64,000 nt of DNA from Solenopsis invicta (GCF_016802725.1 NC_052668.1:434001-498000); one strand, 5' to 3'. Positions 12,100 through 22,842 are shown, counted from the stretch's first letter. The notes: generated by a model not told the origin, from the sequence alone. A program made the numbers and translations.

Positions 12100-12969
12100 A
12101 AACGTGGACATTACCGACGTGGAAAATGGACATTGGCTACGTAGTTCAAAGTCCATTTTTCACGAAACATAGAGGCGCTTCAAAATAAGGTTCCATCTAA
12201 ACTCGAAGCCTGTCCCCTCTCAGGTTCCTCTCTGACAGTACATACTAAAGTCACTAGATTAATAAAGTACCGCAATTCATAAGACTCAGGGTGTTTACGA
12301 TAACTAATCGGATCTCGGATTGGATTGAACTATGGTAACTCAACGTAGGTATAGAAAATTTCCCTAGGCTAATCGGATTGACGATTGCTGTCTCAAATGT
12401 AATCCGATTGATGACGAAAGCGTGGAGACCAAAAAGCATGTTTGAAAAGTAAGTCTCTTTATTTTTTTAAATAATAACACAAAAAATCAAAGATAAAGTT
12501 AAAAAGAATGATTTGAATTTAGATTTATTGTAATATTTTTTGTCTAAACAAATTTCGTTTAAATTTCTATTTGTAAAAATTAATTAATCTATTCTAAAGT
12601 TTGTGGTCATATCGGAAACAAATCAAAATTAATAAAACAATTATTAATTGTCAGGTACAAATTAAAGCATATAATATTTTAAGCATATCATATAAAATTC
12701 CTGTTTATTATAAACTTAGTAAAAATAACTTTGAAATCATTCAACTACATTACACATTAATCAATATTAATTTATATGTTAAAAATCAATAATGTTTCTA
12801 AAAATGTTCTTTTTATTCTTTTCCAGATCGTAAATAAACTTCAACTCCAAGAATAAATAAAAATTACTGGAAAATGGATTTATATGAAGAGAATATTATT
12901 GAACAATATCAATTTGTGCTAACTTAAAATCTACTTTTCTTTATTAGTTGTTTATTAGAGAGTAATAAT

Positions 12970-14726
12970 TGTGACGTGACATCCCGTTTGGCTGTCCGTC
13001 ACAGGGATCGTAAGATCCGAGCGAGGAGCGCACGCTGCGGCTTTACGTCCTCTCGGCTCGGAGACGGACGTGTCGGCGATTGCGCTTATAATTCCGCGTT
13101 TTTGTTTTGTGTGCGTGTGTCCGTCCGTTAATTTTAGCGACGTTTGGCGGATCGGCGGCTAGCGCATATTCCTTTTTTTTGTATCGACAAGATCTCACCC
13201 GACGAGCAGACTAGAAGAAGGAGGAGGCTGCCGCCACTGGAGACCTTCCGGACCGTGCGCAGGATCGCAGTAGCGCGCACGACAGGTGATCTCTCTTCAT
13301 TTAATTATGTTACTTCTTCCGTCGCGCCTGTACGCAACAGTGAAGCCGCTGAAATTGCAGGACGCAAAGAGGAAAGGTCCGGCGTAGGAGATGTCGACAC
13401 TCCGCGCAGATCATCGCGTAGGAGACTCCGAACGAGGAGCTGCGAGGGAAAGTTCCGGACGTGGTCCCGAGCGCGGGAGCACCGGACGTCGAAGAGTCCG
13501 TAGGGATAGCCGTCCGGCCTCGGGGAAACCACGGGAAGAGTCGCAAGCTGCCCGAAGACACCGACCTACCTCGAATTGCGCGCCGCGGCGCGACAGCCTG
13601 ATTAGAGGGTCGCGAGGACCGCGTTATCAGGCGGAACCAATAGCGCGGCGCGACGAACCCCCGTGCGTGGGGGCGAGAGATCCTGCCTGCCGCCTGCCGA
13701 ATTTCCTCGCGCTATCGATCACTTCGCTGTGGATCGTCACCGGTGCGACATTAGGAGCCGAGACGACGGGAGCCGCTTTCGAAGCCAAGTCACATTCCCG
13801 CACGAGGACGAGTTCGGGCCCGGCCAGCGTCGTGGTGAGACGAACGAACTAGTGTAAAGCCACCGATTTCGCCGGCCGGATGAGTCGCGCGTGCGAGAGT
13901 CGTCTTTAGAGTTCACGTTCGCCGTACAATCCTCCGCCGGAACGGGAACACGCTAGTGCTCGCGTTCGGTCCGCGTGCTCAACCGCCGTGCGCCTCATCC
14001 GACCAAGTCGCGTCTTGATCCTTTTGGTTCCGTTTATTGAGAGCGTCGCCGACACCACAGCCAAGTCGCGTTAATTGTGATGCATTCTTGTATTTCGTCT
14101 GTAGTATGTATGCGTTTCGGTCGGGCGATGCCCGTTTTGTTCGGCGTACTTCCGAACGCTTGCTTCGTACCGAATCGCCATCATTTTGCGTGAATTGAGA
14201 GTGCGTGTGTAGAGTGACGAGAGTGCACGGTGTTTGTCTGCCGCCGCTCGGAATGGAATTGTGCCTCTCTCCGTTCGGTGAGCTCGTACCGACGACCGCG
14301 TGATATTTTCCGCTCGCGTCCGGGTCGCGAAACACCGTCGCAGAACCTTGTGAGTAGCGTGATCTATCGGAAATATATTGTTCATTTCTATCGGACTGAA
14401 GCGTTGTCTCTAAGTTCCCTCGCTCTCCTCTGTCTCCTCGTCCGTCGCGAACCACCCCCTCCGCCAATTCCGTGGCCGAGCTGCCGGTTAAAAGAGCCCG
14501 TTATTGCCCGTGACGAAGTAGAGTATTTTCGCGTTTCCTTTTCCGGTATGAATCGAGAGATCGGTCACGTTCCGATCTAAGAGTGGCACGCTCGCTCGTG
14601 CCTGGCGCCCAATCGTATCGACTAACTTCGCGCTTTTGATATGAGCGACTTCGCGATTACCGTGGCTGCCTAACTAGCGTCACGAGCAATTAACGCAGTT
14701 GCACCACGCTCGTGAGTGCGGTCGCA
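12970..14726. mobile_element. Solo LTR, 1.76 kb, GC-rich (copy 1)
   Basis: The block begins TGTGACGTGACATCCCG, ends GAGTGCGGTCGCA, and is flanked by a 4-bp duplication TAAT (12,966-12,969 and 14,727-14,730). TG...CA ends and a 4-bp duplication indicate an LTR, probably Gypsy-class. A second nearly identical copy lies at 57,880-59,638 with its own duplication ACAT. No internal retrotransposon sequence is attached, so both are solo LTRs left by recombination. Open frames of 153 codons (plus, 13,391-13,852) and 162 codons (minus, 13,979-14,467) are open in both copies but have no recognisable domain. Confidence 0.8.
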
Positions 14727-14899
14727 TAATATAAAAATGGAATATACGCATCATATATGCATACAATTATTTTAATTTTATTTATGTATATTCCGTTCTT
14801 ATATTATTACTCTCTAATGAACAACTAACAAAGAATAGCAGATTTTACAAATTTTAAGTTAGCACAAATTGATATTGTTCAATAATGCCCTTTTCATGT

Positions 14900-15160
14900 T
14901 GTTGGGTTCAAAAGGAGAGGATCTCGGACAGACGTATATATGTAAAAGTATAGCTTTATTGCCAATGTACGGAAGGTGTGTGTCGTCTGGCGGCTCACAG
15001 GAGAAGAGAGTGTACTCGGGAATAACCGCGCGCCATGAGACATAGACATAGAGTATAAAACTAGTCAGATCGGAACTCGCATAACACATAAGTACTAGGT
15101 CTACCAACCTCTTATAAATAAACTAACCAAATTGATACAGTGAGTACGCAAGTCTCTACA
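14900..15160 (-). repeat. Copia 3' LTR
   Basis: 261 bp. Read on the minus strand it starts TGTAGAGACTTGCG and ends CCTTTTGAACCCAACA. It is one base shorter than the partner at 19,441-19,702 and otherwise appears identical. Confidence 0.95.
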
Positions 15161-15171
15161 TTTCCCCACCT
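15161..15171 (-). promoter_or_regulatory. Copia polypurine tract
   Basis: On the minus strand AGGTGGGGAAA abuts the TG of the 3' LTR, the expected place for plus-strand DNA priming. Confidence 0.75.
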
Positions 15172-15236
15172 GCGTGGAATTGTACAATTTTATAAAGTAA
15201 TAAACACAAGATTTACCATTTTCTCTTTTGGAGTAA

Positions 15237-18200
15237 TTAATATAGGTTCAGTTCTTCACAACTCCACACAAGTTTTTTTTTGGTCACAGCTTTGGTCAAA
15301 AAATCCGCTTTCATTAAATTAGTACTAACATAGGATACATAAATGCGCCCTTCGGCAACCTCATCTTTAATGTATTGAGACTTTAGTAAAATATGGCGTA
15401 ATCTACGAGATGACTTTGCGTCCTTAAGTACGTCTATCGCCGATTGACTATCGCTCGTTATACGCACTGGTAGTTCATAAAATGTTTCAAAGCCAAGCTC
15501 TGATAATAACCCTATTAACCATTTTACGTTTTTAGTTACATCGTTAATCGCAAACAATTCTGCCTCACACGTAGAATCCGCTACACATTTCTGTTTACGA
15601 CAGTTCCACATTATAAGCGATCTTTCTAACTGAATCACGCCACCTGAAAAAGATTTCATTTTAGTTCCGTTTCCCCAACTTGCATCACTACTCCCACTCA
15701 ATTTACCTTGTTCCCGGCTATAATGGAGCTTATAATTCAAAGTGCCTGATAAGTAACGTAAAATCCTTTTGGCCATTACATAATGACGCTTCTCTGGTTG
15801 TGTATTGAATTGTGACAAGTAGTTTATCGCAAACGTGATGTCTGACCTAGATCTGTTACTCAAATAAAGTAACTCTCCTATTATCTCTTGGTAACCCTTT
15901 GGTTCAATGATATCGTCAGGTGGATCAGGCTCTTTATCCTGTCCTGGCACCATCGGCGTACCTACTGGTTTACAATGTAACATACCATATTTTTCTAACA
16001 ATGTTTTAATATACCCCTTTTGAGTTATCGTTATTTCTTTTTCGGTCTCTTTAATTTCCATACCTAAAAATATACCTTTACTTGTGGTTTCGTTTAGTTT
16101 AAATATTTTACGCATATTTTCCACGAGCATGTCACCTGCCTCTGCGTTGTTATCGATAATAGATAGGTCGTCGACATAGACGCTCACGCATATGAATGTA
16201 TTATTCTTGTTGTACATAAAAATACATTTATCGCTGGCTAACTGTTTAAGGCCTAACCTTAATAATTCTTTGCAAAGTCGTTTGAACCAATTGCGCCCGG
16301 ATTGTGGCAATCCATAAATACTCTTTTGCAATTTACATACTTTATCGTGACCAATCATGTTTTCGAATCCTGGGGGTGCCATCATATATACAGTTCCGTC
16401 AATGTAACCGTACAAATACGCTGTCTTTACATCATAAAATCTCACACGCATACCTCGTTTAGCTGCAACACTCAACAGCAATCTCCATGCTTCGATCGTC
16501 ACTACGGGAGAATATGACTCCTCATAATCTTTGTGCTTTATTTGATTAAATCCTGCTGCCACTAATCGCGCCTTATATTTTTTAGTTTTATTTTCTTGAT
16601 CATTTTTGATAGAATAAACCCATTTACTTTTTATAACTTTTACTCCTGGTACTTTGTCAACGACTTTCCATACATCATGATAATTCAGTGATTCTATTTC
16701 ATCTTTCATAGCTCTATACCAATTTATCCACTCTTTACTTTTCTTTGCATCTTTAAAATTACTAGGAACTATTTCACTACACGTTTCGTTAGCTTCGAAA
16801 TTATTAGTATCGCTACTAGGTACATCGTCATTGCTTCTATCAGCGATTCGCTTAGATCTACGGACACCTTGTTCCTGTAGTTTTGCCTCGCGATTGCGTT
16901 GTTGCTCAGATAAACGAGATTGCATGACCGTCTTCGTTGTACCTTCTGGCCTTCCCCTTCGTTTTTCATTTACGTCTATATTCGGAGGTAGCTCATCTAC
17001 ATCATCTATTATATGTAAGTCGTCGTCGGATCTCGCATCTACCCCATGCTCATGTGTTTCATCTATATCTTCAATCAATTCTTCATTTTTTTCTTTAAAT
17101 AATGACTCGACATCAAAATTCTTAACTTGTTCATTAGACAATTCTTTGTTTTTAAGCAGTATAGAACCCATAGTATTTTCGTGAAACTTGACTGTTCGTT
17201 CTTCGATAACCTTTTGATTTTTAATATCGTAGATGCGATATCCACTACGACTCCTAGCATAGCCTACCATTATTCCAATTTCGCCTCTCGGTTCTAATTT
17301 GTCCCGATGTTGTTTAGGCACATAAAAAAATGCAACGCAACCGAATACTTTTAAGTGTTCTAATGATGGCTTATGGCCAAAAAATAATTCGAACGGAGTA
17401 CTATCCTTCCCCTTTCTAGGAGTTACATTTGATACGTGGCACGCTGTTGCCACCGCTTCTGCCCAAAATTCAGGTGGTAGTTTACTATCGTTAAGTATGG
17501 TGCGTGCTCTATCTAATAGTATGCGATTCGCTCTTTCTACCTTTCCGTTGCTCTGTGGATTGAACGGTACTGTTTTTTGGTGGCTAATCCCTGATTCATT
17601 TAAGTACTTGTGAAAAGTTTCGTTAATAAACTCTCGGCCATTGTCGGTCCTAATAGCTTTAATCTTGGTCTCTAACCTATTTTCAAATTTTTTCTTGAAT
17701 TCCGTAAAATAATCGAATGCTTCACTTTTGTGTTTAAGGAAATATACAAAGTACATGCCCGAATAATCGTCTACCATTACCAACATATAACGAGAACCTT
17801 TGATCGAATTCGTTGGCATAGGGCCACATAAATCAAGGTATATTAACTCTAATGGTTTGTCCGTAACTTTACATTCTATTATTTTATGTGGTTTTTGTAT
17901 TAATTTTGACATGCTACACGACTCGCAGTCGATTTCATTTTTAGGAATTTTATGGGCATTTTCAACAAGTGATTCTTTAATTAATCTATTAGTATATTTA
18001 GGACTTAAGTGCGCCAAGCGCTTGTGCCATAGCATTCCGTTACCTATGTTCCTTATACTTTCTGCGCCCATGAAACAAATATCACTAGTAATTCTGCTTT
18101 GTATAATGTACTTTGAACCGTTTTTAATCCCTTTACCTACAGTTTTTCTATCGCTATTGTAAATTAATGCTAACTCATTACCGAATGTTATTTTATAGCC

Positions 18201-19331
18201 TATTTCATCTAATTTTCTTACGGAGAGCAAATTATTTCTTAATTCCGGTACGTACAGGGTATCTTTCAGACACACATTGTCGCCATATTTGTCATCAATT
18301 TCGAATCTACTATTGATTGAGCCTATTCCCTCTGATTTTGTTACATTTCCTTTACCGGCCAATAGAACATTACCATTTATGTGATCAAAATTATCAATTA
18401 CAAATTTCTCCTTTATCATGTGGCTGCTACATCCACTATCTAATATCCAACTTACTATATGGCTGTCGCCGTCGCTCGCACAGTCTTCGTCGCATGCCTC
18501 AAACGCATAGTCGTCGGTGGCCTCGTTGGCTTTCTCGCTCTTGTCGTTGCGTCCCTCCTGGCGACTCTGTTGCACACGGCCCCGAGGTTGAGTGTCACTG
18601 CGCTGGTTCGTACGCTCTCTGTCTGGTCGATCCTTCTTGTCGCCGTCGTCGTTGGATCTTCGATGCCAGCACACCTTCGCCACGTGTCCTGGTTTTTTGC
18701 ATACGTGGCACTTTTTCATGCTGTGGCGCTTTCCTTCTCTCGTTGCGTAAGCCGCATCGTTGGTTTTCTTTTGAGTATTTATCTCTCTCTCTTCCTCTCG
18801 TAAGTCCTCTAGTACATCATCGAGTTTCTTGTCTCGTTGTGTCTTGAGTGTATTCCTTATTCGACTGAATTTGCCATTCAATCCTCTCACGACATAATAC
18901 ACAAGCTCGCGATCTGTAATGTTCATGTTCAGTCCCTTACACTTCGATGCTAGGCCTCGTGCGCGTGCCACATAGTCCGCTGCTGTTTCCTTCTCTTTCA
19001 TTGTGATGCTACGTAACTCGACTGTGGCATCAATTTTCGAGTCTCCGAGACGTCCAACGTAGGTTTCCTTTATTTTTAGCCATAGTTGCCTCGCGTGGAA
19101 TTGATCCGCGAATTGCATTGCTTGGTCATCGGACAATGTTAATTTTATAATAGACACGACGTCGTCGTTATCGCTGTCCCACCTTTCGCGGTCTTTGTCA
19201 TTCACAGGTCGATCGGTCGTGAGAACGTATCTAATTTTTTTCAGGCCTAACACAGCTTCTACTTTCATGGCCCACACGTAATAATTGGTCGCTGTGAGTT
19301 GTGGAATACTACTCATAGGTATCTTATCCAT
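15237..19331 (-). CDS. Copia Gag-Pol polyprotein
   Basis: One uninterrupted frame encodes the whole replication machinery in Copia order. Gag comes first (YYVWAMKVEAVLG near the N-terminus), with a CCHC zinc knuckle CHVCKKPGHVAKVC at about residues 208-221. The aspartic protease follows, with WILDSGCSSHM near residue 298. The integrase has an HHCC zinc site (WHKRLAHL ... CESCSMSKL), the DDE core (TDNGREF) and a GKVERANR segment. Reverse transcriptase has YVDDLS and RNase H follows (SDASWGNG ... DSQSAIDVL). I start at the ATG at 19,331 (MDKIPMSSIPQL); the frame is open further upstream but without ATG. About 1,364 codons is normal for Copia. With its intact LTRs this copy could be active. Confidence 0.95.
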   Translation of the reverse strand: MDKIPMSSIPQLTATNYYVWAMKVEAVLGLKKIRYVLTTDRPVNDKDRERWDSDNDDVVSIIKLTLSDDQAMQFADQFHARQLWLKIKETYVGRLGDSKIDATVELRSITMKEKETAADYVARARGLASKCKGLNMNITDRELVYYVVRGLNGKFSRIRNTLKTQRDKKLDDVLEDLREEEREINTQKKTNDAAYATREGKRHSMKKCHVCKKPGHVAKVCWHRRSNDDGDKKDRPDRERTNQRSDTQPRGRVQQSRQEGRNDKSEKANEATDDYAFEACDEDCASDGDSHIVSWILDSGCSSHMIKEKFVIDNFDHINGNVLLAGKGNVTKSEGIGSINSRFEIDDKYGDNVCLKDTLYVPELRNNLLSVRKLDEIGYKITFGNELALIYNSDRKTVGKGIKNGSKYIIQSRITSDICFMGAESIRNIGNGMLWHKRLAHLSPKYTNRLIKESLVENAHKIPKNEIDCESCSMSKLIQKPHKIIECKVTDKPLELIYLDLCGPMPTNSIKGSRYMLVMVDDYSGMYFVYFLKHKSEAFDYFTEFKKKFENRLETKIKAIRTDNGREFINETFHKYLNESGISHQKTVPFNPQSNGKVERANRILLDRARTILNDSKLPPEFWAEAVATACHVSNVTPRKGKDSTPFELFFGHKPSLEHLKVFGCVAFFYVPKQHRDKLEPRGEIGIMVGYARSRSGYRIYDIKNQKVIEERTVKFHENTMGSILLKNKELSNEQVKNFDVESLFKEKNEELIEDIDETHEHGVDARSDDDLHIIDDVDELPPNIDVNEKRRGRPEGTTKTVMQSRLSEQQRNREAKLQEQGVRRSKRIADRSNDDVPSSDTNNFEANETCSEIVPSNFKDAKKSKEWINWYRAMKDEIESLNYHDVWKVVDKVPGVKVIKSKWVYSIKNDQENKTKKYKARLVAAGFNQIKHKDYEESYSPVVTIEAWRLLLSVAAKRGMRVRFYDVKTAYLYGYIDGTVYMMAPPGFENMIGHDKVCKLQKSIYGLPQSGRNWFKRLCKELLRLGLKQLASDKCIFMYNKNNTFICVSVYVDDLSIIDNNAEAGDMLVENMRKIFKLNETTSKGIFLGMEIKETEKEITITQKGYIKTLLEKYGMLHCKPVGTPMVPGQDKEPDPPDDIIEPKGYQEIIGELLYLSNRSRSDITFAINYLSQFNTQPEKRHYVMAKRILRYLSGTLNYKLHYSREQGKLSGSSDASWGNGTKMKSFSGGVIQLERSLIMWNCRKQKCVADSTCEAELFAINDVTKNVKWLIGLLSELGFETFYELPVRITSDSQSAIDVLKDAKSSRRLRHILLKSQYIKDEVAEGRIYVSYVSTNLMKADFLTKAVTKKKLVWSCEELNLY

Positions 19332-19419
19332 TTTCTTTCTCTCCACGTGGCCGCTCTTACCTCGGTCGCTGGATTTTCTTATTTTTCGGCTTTCGCTCTC
19401 AGCAGCTTCCGATTGCACG

Positions 19420-19437
19420 AACCACGTTCTGCTACCA
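19420..19437 (-). promoter_or_regulatory. Copia primer-binding site
   Basis: On the minus strand TGGTAGCAGAACGTGG begins three bases after the 5' LTR. The TGGTA start suits priming by a methionine-type tRNA, as in other Copia elements, though the match to a specific tRNA was not checked. Confidence 0.6.
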
Positions 19438-19440
19438 CTC

Positions 19441-19702
19441 TGTTGGGTTCAAAAGGAGAGGATCTCGGACAGACGTATATATGTAAAAGTATAGCTTTAT
19501 TGCCAATGTACGGAAGGTGTGTGTCGTCTGGCGGCTCACAGGAGAAGAGAGTGTACTCGGGAATAACCGCGCGCCATGAGACATAGACATAGAGTATAAA
19601 ACTAGTCAGATCGGAACTCGCATAACACATAAGTACTAGGTCTACCAACCTCTTATAAATAAACTAACCAAAATTGATACAGTGAGTACGCAAGTCTCTA
19701 CA
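19441..19702 (-). repeat. Copia 5' LTR
   Basis: 262 bp, upstream of the polyprotein on the minus strand. It would contain the promoter. Nearly identical to the LTR at 14,900-15,160. Confidence 0.95.
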
Positions 19703-20452
19703 CATGTCAATCCATTTTCCAGTAATTTTTATTTATTCTTGGAGTTGAAGTTTATTTACGATCTGGAAAAGAATTAAAAAAATATTTTCAGAAACATTAT
19801 TGATTTTTAACATATAAATTAATATTGATTAATGTATAATGTAGTTAAATAATTTCAAAGTTATTTTTACTAAGTTTATAATAAACAGGAATTTTATATG
19901 ATATGCTTGAAATATTATATGCTTTAATATGTACCTAATAATTAATAATTGTTTAATTAATTTTGATTTGTTTCCGATATAACCACAAACTTTAGAATAG
20001 ATTAATTAATTTTTACAAACAGAAATTTAAACAAAATCCAGTGTTTAGACAAAAAAAATTAGAATAAATCTAAATTCAAATCATCCTTTTTAACTTTATC
20101 TTTGATTTTTTGTGTTATTATTTAAAAAAATAAAGAGACTTATTTTCAAGCATGCTTCTTGGTCTCCACGCTTTCGTCATTAATCGGATTACATTTGAGA
20201 CAGCAATCGTCAATCCGATTAGCCTAGGGAAATTTTCTATACCTACGTTGAGTACCATTGTTCAATCCAATCCGAGATCCGATTAGTTATCGTAAACACC
20301 CTCAATGTATAAGGATTTGGAGCCAAAATGGCGTCGGAAAGTGTAAAGAGTGCACACTTTCATAATGTATGTATCTACACATTAAGTGCAATTATTTATC
20401 GTGAGACTCCGTGAGATGCGTTAGATCTGTTGTGTTATTGTTGTACTCTAAA

Positions 20453-20884
20453 GCCTGATCTACAATATGCTTTTTGCTTCCTATTTCTTGCTTTCTGCCT
20501 CTTGCTTTCTTGTCTCTTCGCGCACTGTTTTACCAACAATCGTATTTTTTGTCACGTGTTTCTTGTCTTTTCTTCGTCAAATTTTATCTCGGCCAACAAA
20601 GACAAAGAAACATATTGGTTAGATTAAATACGACCACGGTATCGTGGCGAATCGAACATGGTCTGATAAAAAATATGTCTGATAAAGAAAATGAAGCTGA
20701 GACACAAGTAAACGAAACTTTTGGCGAATTGTTTACCAATTTTATGCAGAAAAATACTTGCCGTTTGTGCATGACAATGTCTCGGCTTCGCGTGACAAAA
20801 ATACAAAAAGCAAGGAAACAAAAAGCAGAAAGCATAAGACAAAAAACAAAAAGGACAAGACAAAACGCAAAGAGCACTTTGTAA
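20453..20884. repeat. Truncated copy of a TTAA-type MITE
   Basis: It starts GCCTGATCTACAATATGC, the same end as the complete element at 21,109-21,970, and lies in inverted orientation to it. The interior (AAGCAAGAGGC, ATCGTGGCGAATCGAACATGG, CTGATAAAGAAAATG and AAAAGCAGAAAGC blocks) matches that element minus its central 420 bp. The right end decays near 20,884 where the ATTGTAGATCAGGC end should be. The 136-codon frame over it is repeat-derived (KARKQKAES-type repeats). Confidence 0.6.
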
Positions 20885-21108
20885 AAACTGTTACATTCGG
20901 ATAATAAACTAAAACGAAAAAAATTCTTTAACGACTAGGACAGACAGGTCGAATTGTTCTGGTACCTTCTCCTTTTCAATGAACACGTCCCTTTATGTGA
21001 ATCCTTTATTGCTCCTGATTGCTTCTTTCCTTTCTTGTGAGTTGCTACCAGAGATGAACCTGAGTGCCCGAGAGATGCCACGGCCATAAAACTAATAATA
21101 AGTTTTAA

Positions 21109-21970
21109 GCCTGATCTACAATGTGCTCTTTGCGTTTTGTCTTGTCCTTTTTGCTTTTTGTTTTGTGCTTTCTGCTTTTTGTTTCCTTGCTTTGTGTATT
21201 TTTGTCACACGAAGCCGAGAGACATCATCATGCACAAAAGGCAAGGATTTTTCTGCACAAAATTTGCAAACAATTCGCCAAAAGCTTCGTTTACTTGTGT
21301 AAGGCGGGGAAACTAGATTTGTCAGGAACCGCCAGGGAATATTTAGGAAGCCAGAAAAGAAAGGGCAAAAGGATGACACTTGCAGGTCTCAAGAAATGTA
21401 CGTTTATATTAATGATCGAATGTACAAAATGTCCGTCAACGACGGTTGCCGCACAAGAAGTGCCGTTCTCCACGCTTCTCCTGCCATGCGGCTTCTTTAA
21501 GCCACCAGATGGCAGGTCCGCTATCTCAAGCGACCAATCGCAGGCCGTCCTAGAGATCACGAGGCCTGAGGGGCCAATGTGGTCTCGCGCTCAGTTTCGC
21601 GGGTAACTGCAGCCAATCGGTTGCAACGGTACGCAAGTGAAGGCGATACGCAGCGCCATCATGCTCATGTCCTAACCTAATGTAGGATTCCACACGAATC
21701 TACAGGGTGTCGCTTACACTTGTATCTCAGCTTTATTTTCTTTATCAGACATATTTTTTATCAGACTATGTTCGATTCACCACGATATCGTGGTCGTATT
21801 TAACCTAACCAACATGTTTCTTTGTCTTTGATAAAATTTGACGAACTTCAGAAAAGACAAGAAACACGTGACAAAAAACACGATTGTCGGTAAAACAGTG
21901 CGCGAAGAGACAAGAAAGCAAGAGGCAAAAAGCAAGAAATAGGAAGCAAAAAGCATATTGTAGATCAGGC
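21109..21970. mobile_element. 862-bp non-autonomous element with TTAA duplication (piggyBac-type MITE)
   Basis: Ends GCCTGATCTACAAT and ATTGTAGATCAGGC are perfect 14-bp inverted repeats and are flanked by TTAA on both sides (21,105-21,108 and 21,971-21,974). TTAA targets are characteristic of piggyBac (also Kolobok). The subterminal regions are rich in CTTTTTGCTT/AAGCAAAAAG repeats. A central segment of about 420 bp (about 21,300-21,715) is absent from the truncated copy nearby and may be a further insertion. No transposase is encoded. Confidence 0.65.
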
Positions 21971-21974
21971 TTAA

Positions 21975-22842
21975 GAAATAAAACGATATTAAACGTTTAA
22001 AAACATGCCTAATTTCGAATAAATTAAAATCTTTAGACTTTATTGAAATGTTTTTAAATAATTGTCGTACAGACTTTATGCCATCATGCCACAATATTGT
22101 TTTTAAACTTATCAAAACATTTATTATAGCACGCATTCATTTTATCTTAAAAAAAATATATTAATATTAACGCATACAGAATACGCATATATAATATTAA
22201 CGCATATTAAACACATATAGTAGTAAAAGCGTAACAATAAAATCATATGTGAATAAGAACCGTTATAAATAAAATTAATTTATATAATTTATGATTTTCT
22301 TTCTTATTTAAATACATTTATACACATATGCACATTTTAAATGTGCCGCATGTTGGAGCCAAAATGGCGGAATGATTGCGGTACTTTACAAAACTAGTGA
22401 CTTTAGTACATACGTTGCTTCAGTATATGCGTTGCTTGGTCGTGTGCTGTGTGTGCAATTGCAAGTGCCGATTATATTTTAGAAGAACAAACGAGAAGTT
22501 TATTTGTAAGTATATTTTGTAATAAGTATGATATATTATCTGGCACGAACATTCGACCGCAGTGATACTTTTAGTATAGTATTCATACTGATTTCTGCAT
22601 TTATTAATCTATGTTCCATAACCTATATACCATTAACCTGCACACATATAAGGCTGCGTTTTAGCATTTCACGCATGATGAGTTTCATGCATTATTTATC
22701 CTTATTGTTCACTGAATATTAAACAAGAATAAATAATGCATTATGTGCATCATACGCAAAACGGAACGTGCTCATTATACGTGCTTGCTGTAGAGGTTGA
22801 TGGTAGGTTATAATGTGCCCCTATATTAATTTTTATGAATAC
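21975..22842. other. AT-rich spacer with one MITE
   Basis: No gene is supportable. Around 22,345-22,420 a short block (GGAGCCAAAATGGCG ... GCGGTACTTTA ... CTAGTGACTTTAGTA) resembles sequence next to the foldback element (20,318-20,335, and 12,242-12,285 in reverse). An imperfect hairpin MITE lies at 22,651-22,773. Confidence 0.5.
22651..22773. repeat. Hairpin MITE (about 120 bp)
   Basis: The left end AGGCTGCGTTTTAGCATT and right end CAAAACGGAACGTGC are imperfect inverted repeats that pair through CATGATG/CATCAT and ATGCATTATTTAT. It resembles the hairpin at 28,297-28,419 (GGCTATGTTCTGTTTCATG) and may belong to the same family. Confidence 0.45.

Larger units (their letters stand above)
2825..12234 (+). 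mobile_element. P-superfamily-like DNA transposon with kilobase-long terminal inverted repeats
   Basis: The ends are inverted copies beginning CAGAGAGGAACCTGAGAGG at 2,825 and, on the other strand, at 12,234. They are flanked by a perfect 7-bp duplication ACAGTAC (2,818-2,824 and 12,235-12,241). The inverted arms run inward for more than 1.3 kb. The interior holds a decayed THAP plus P-element-type transposase on the plus strand (5,707-9,435). P elements have CA-initial ends and normally 8-bp duplications, so 7 bp is slightly off the usual value. Each arm also carries exons of a Thr/Ala-rich and RG-rich gene. Secondary insertions lie in the left arm (3,767-3,890), the transposase intron (6,041-6,186) and the right arm (11,393-11,630 and 11,796-12,099). 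An alternative is a foldback element that trapped a P transposase. Confidence 0.65.
10532..12234 (-). repeat. Right long terminal inverted repeat of the P-like element
   Basis: Reverse complement of the left arm. It is longer because it carries an insert of about 90 bp near 11,096-11,185 (bounded by GTA), a 238-bp insert at 11,393-11,630 and a 304-bp MITE at 11,796-12,099. Removing these restores colinearity with 2,825-4,133. Confidence 0.75.
14900..19702 (-). mobile_element. Full-length Ty1/Copia LTR retrotransposon
   Basis: Two LTRs (14,900-15,160 and 19,441-19,702) flank a single long polyprotein on the minus strand. A 5-bp duplication CATGT lies at 14,895-14,899 and 19,703-19,707. By eye the LTRs differ only by one A in an A-run, so insertion was recent. 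Primer-binding and polypurine sites are present. It landed in the right arm of the foldback element. Confidence 0.95.
12288..20302. mobile_element. Palindromic foldback (long-hairpin) element, interrupted by two LTR insertions
   Basis: The left arm starts AGGGTGTTTACGATAACTAA at 12,288. The right arm ends with its reverse complement at 20,302. Walking inward, the arms match through the AATCGGATCTCGG block, the GTCTCTTTATTTTTTTAAATA block, the CTTCAACTCCAAGAATAAATA block and an ATTAGAGAGTAAT/ATTACTCTCTAAT core. Removing the solo LTR (12,970-14,726) and the Copia element (14,900-19,702) leaves about 1.45 kb that is almost entirely one palindrome with a short loop. No coding region belongs to it. 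Target duplication could not be fixed. Confidence 0.7.

Noticed and set aside
18317..18847. 176- and 114-codon plus-strand frames inside the Copia element
   Set aside because: Antisense shadows of the Gag-Pol polyprotein.
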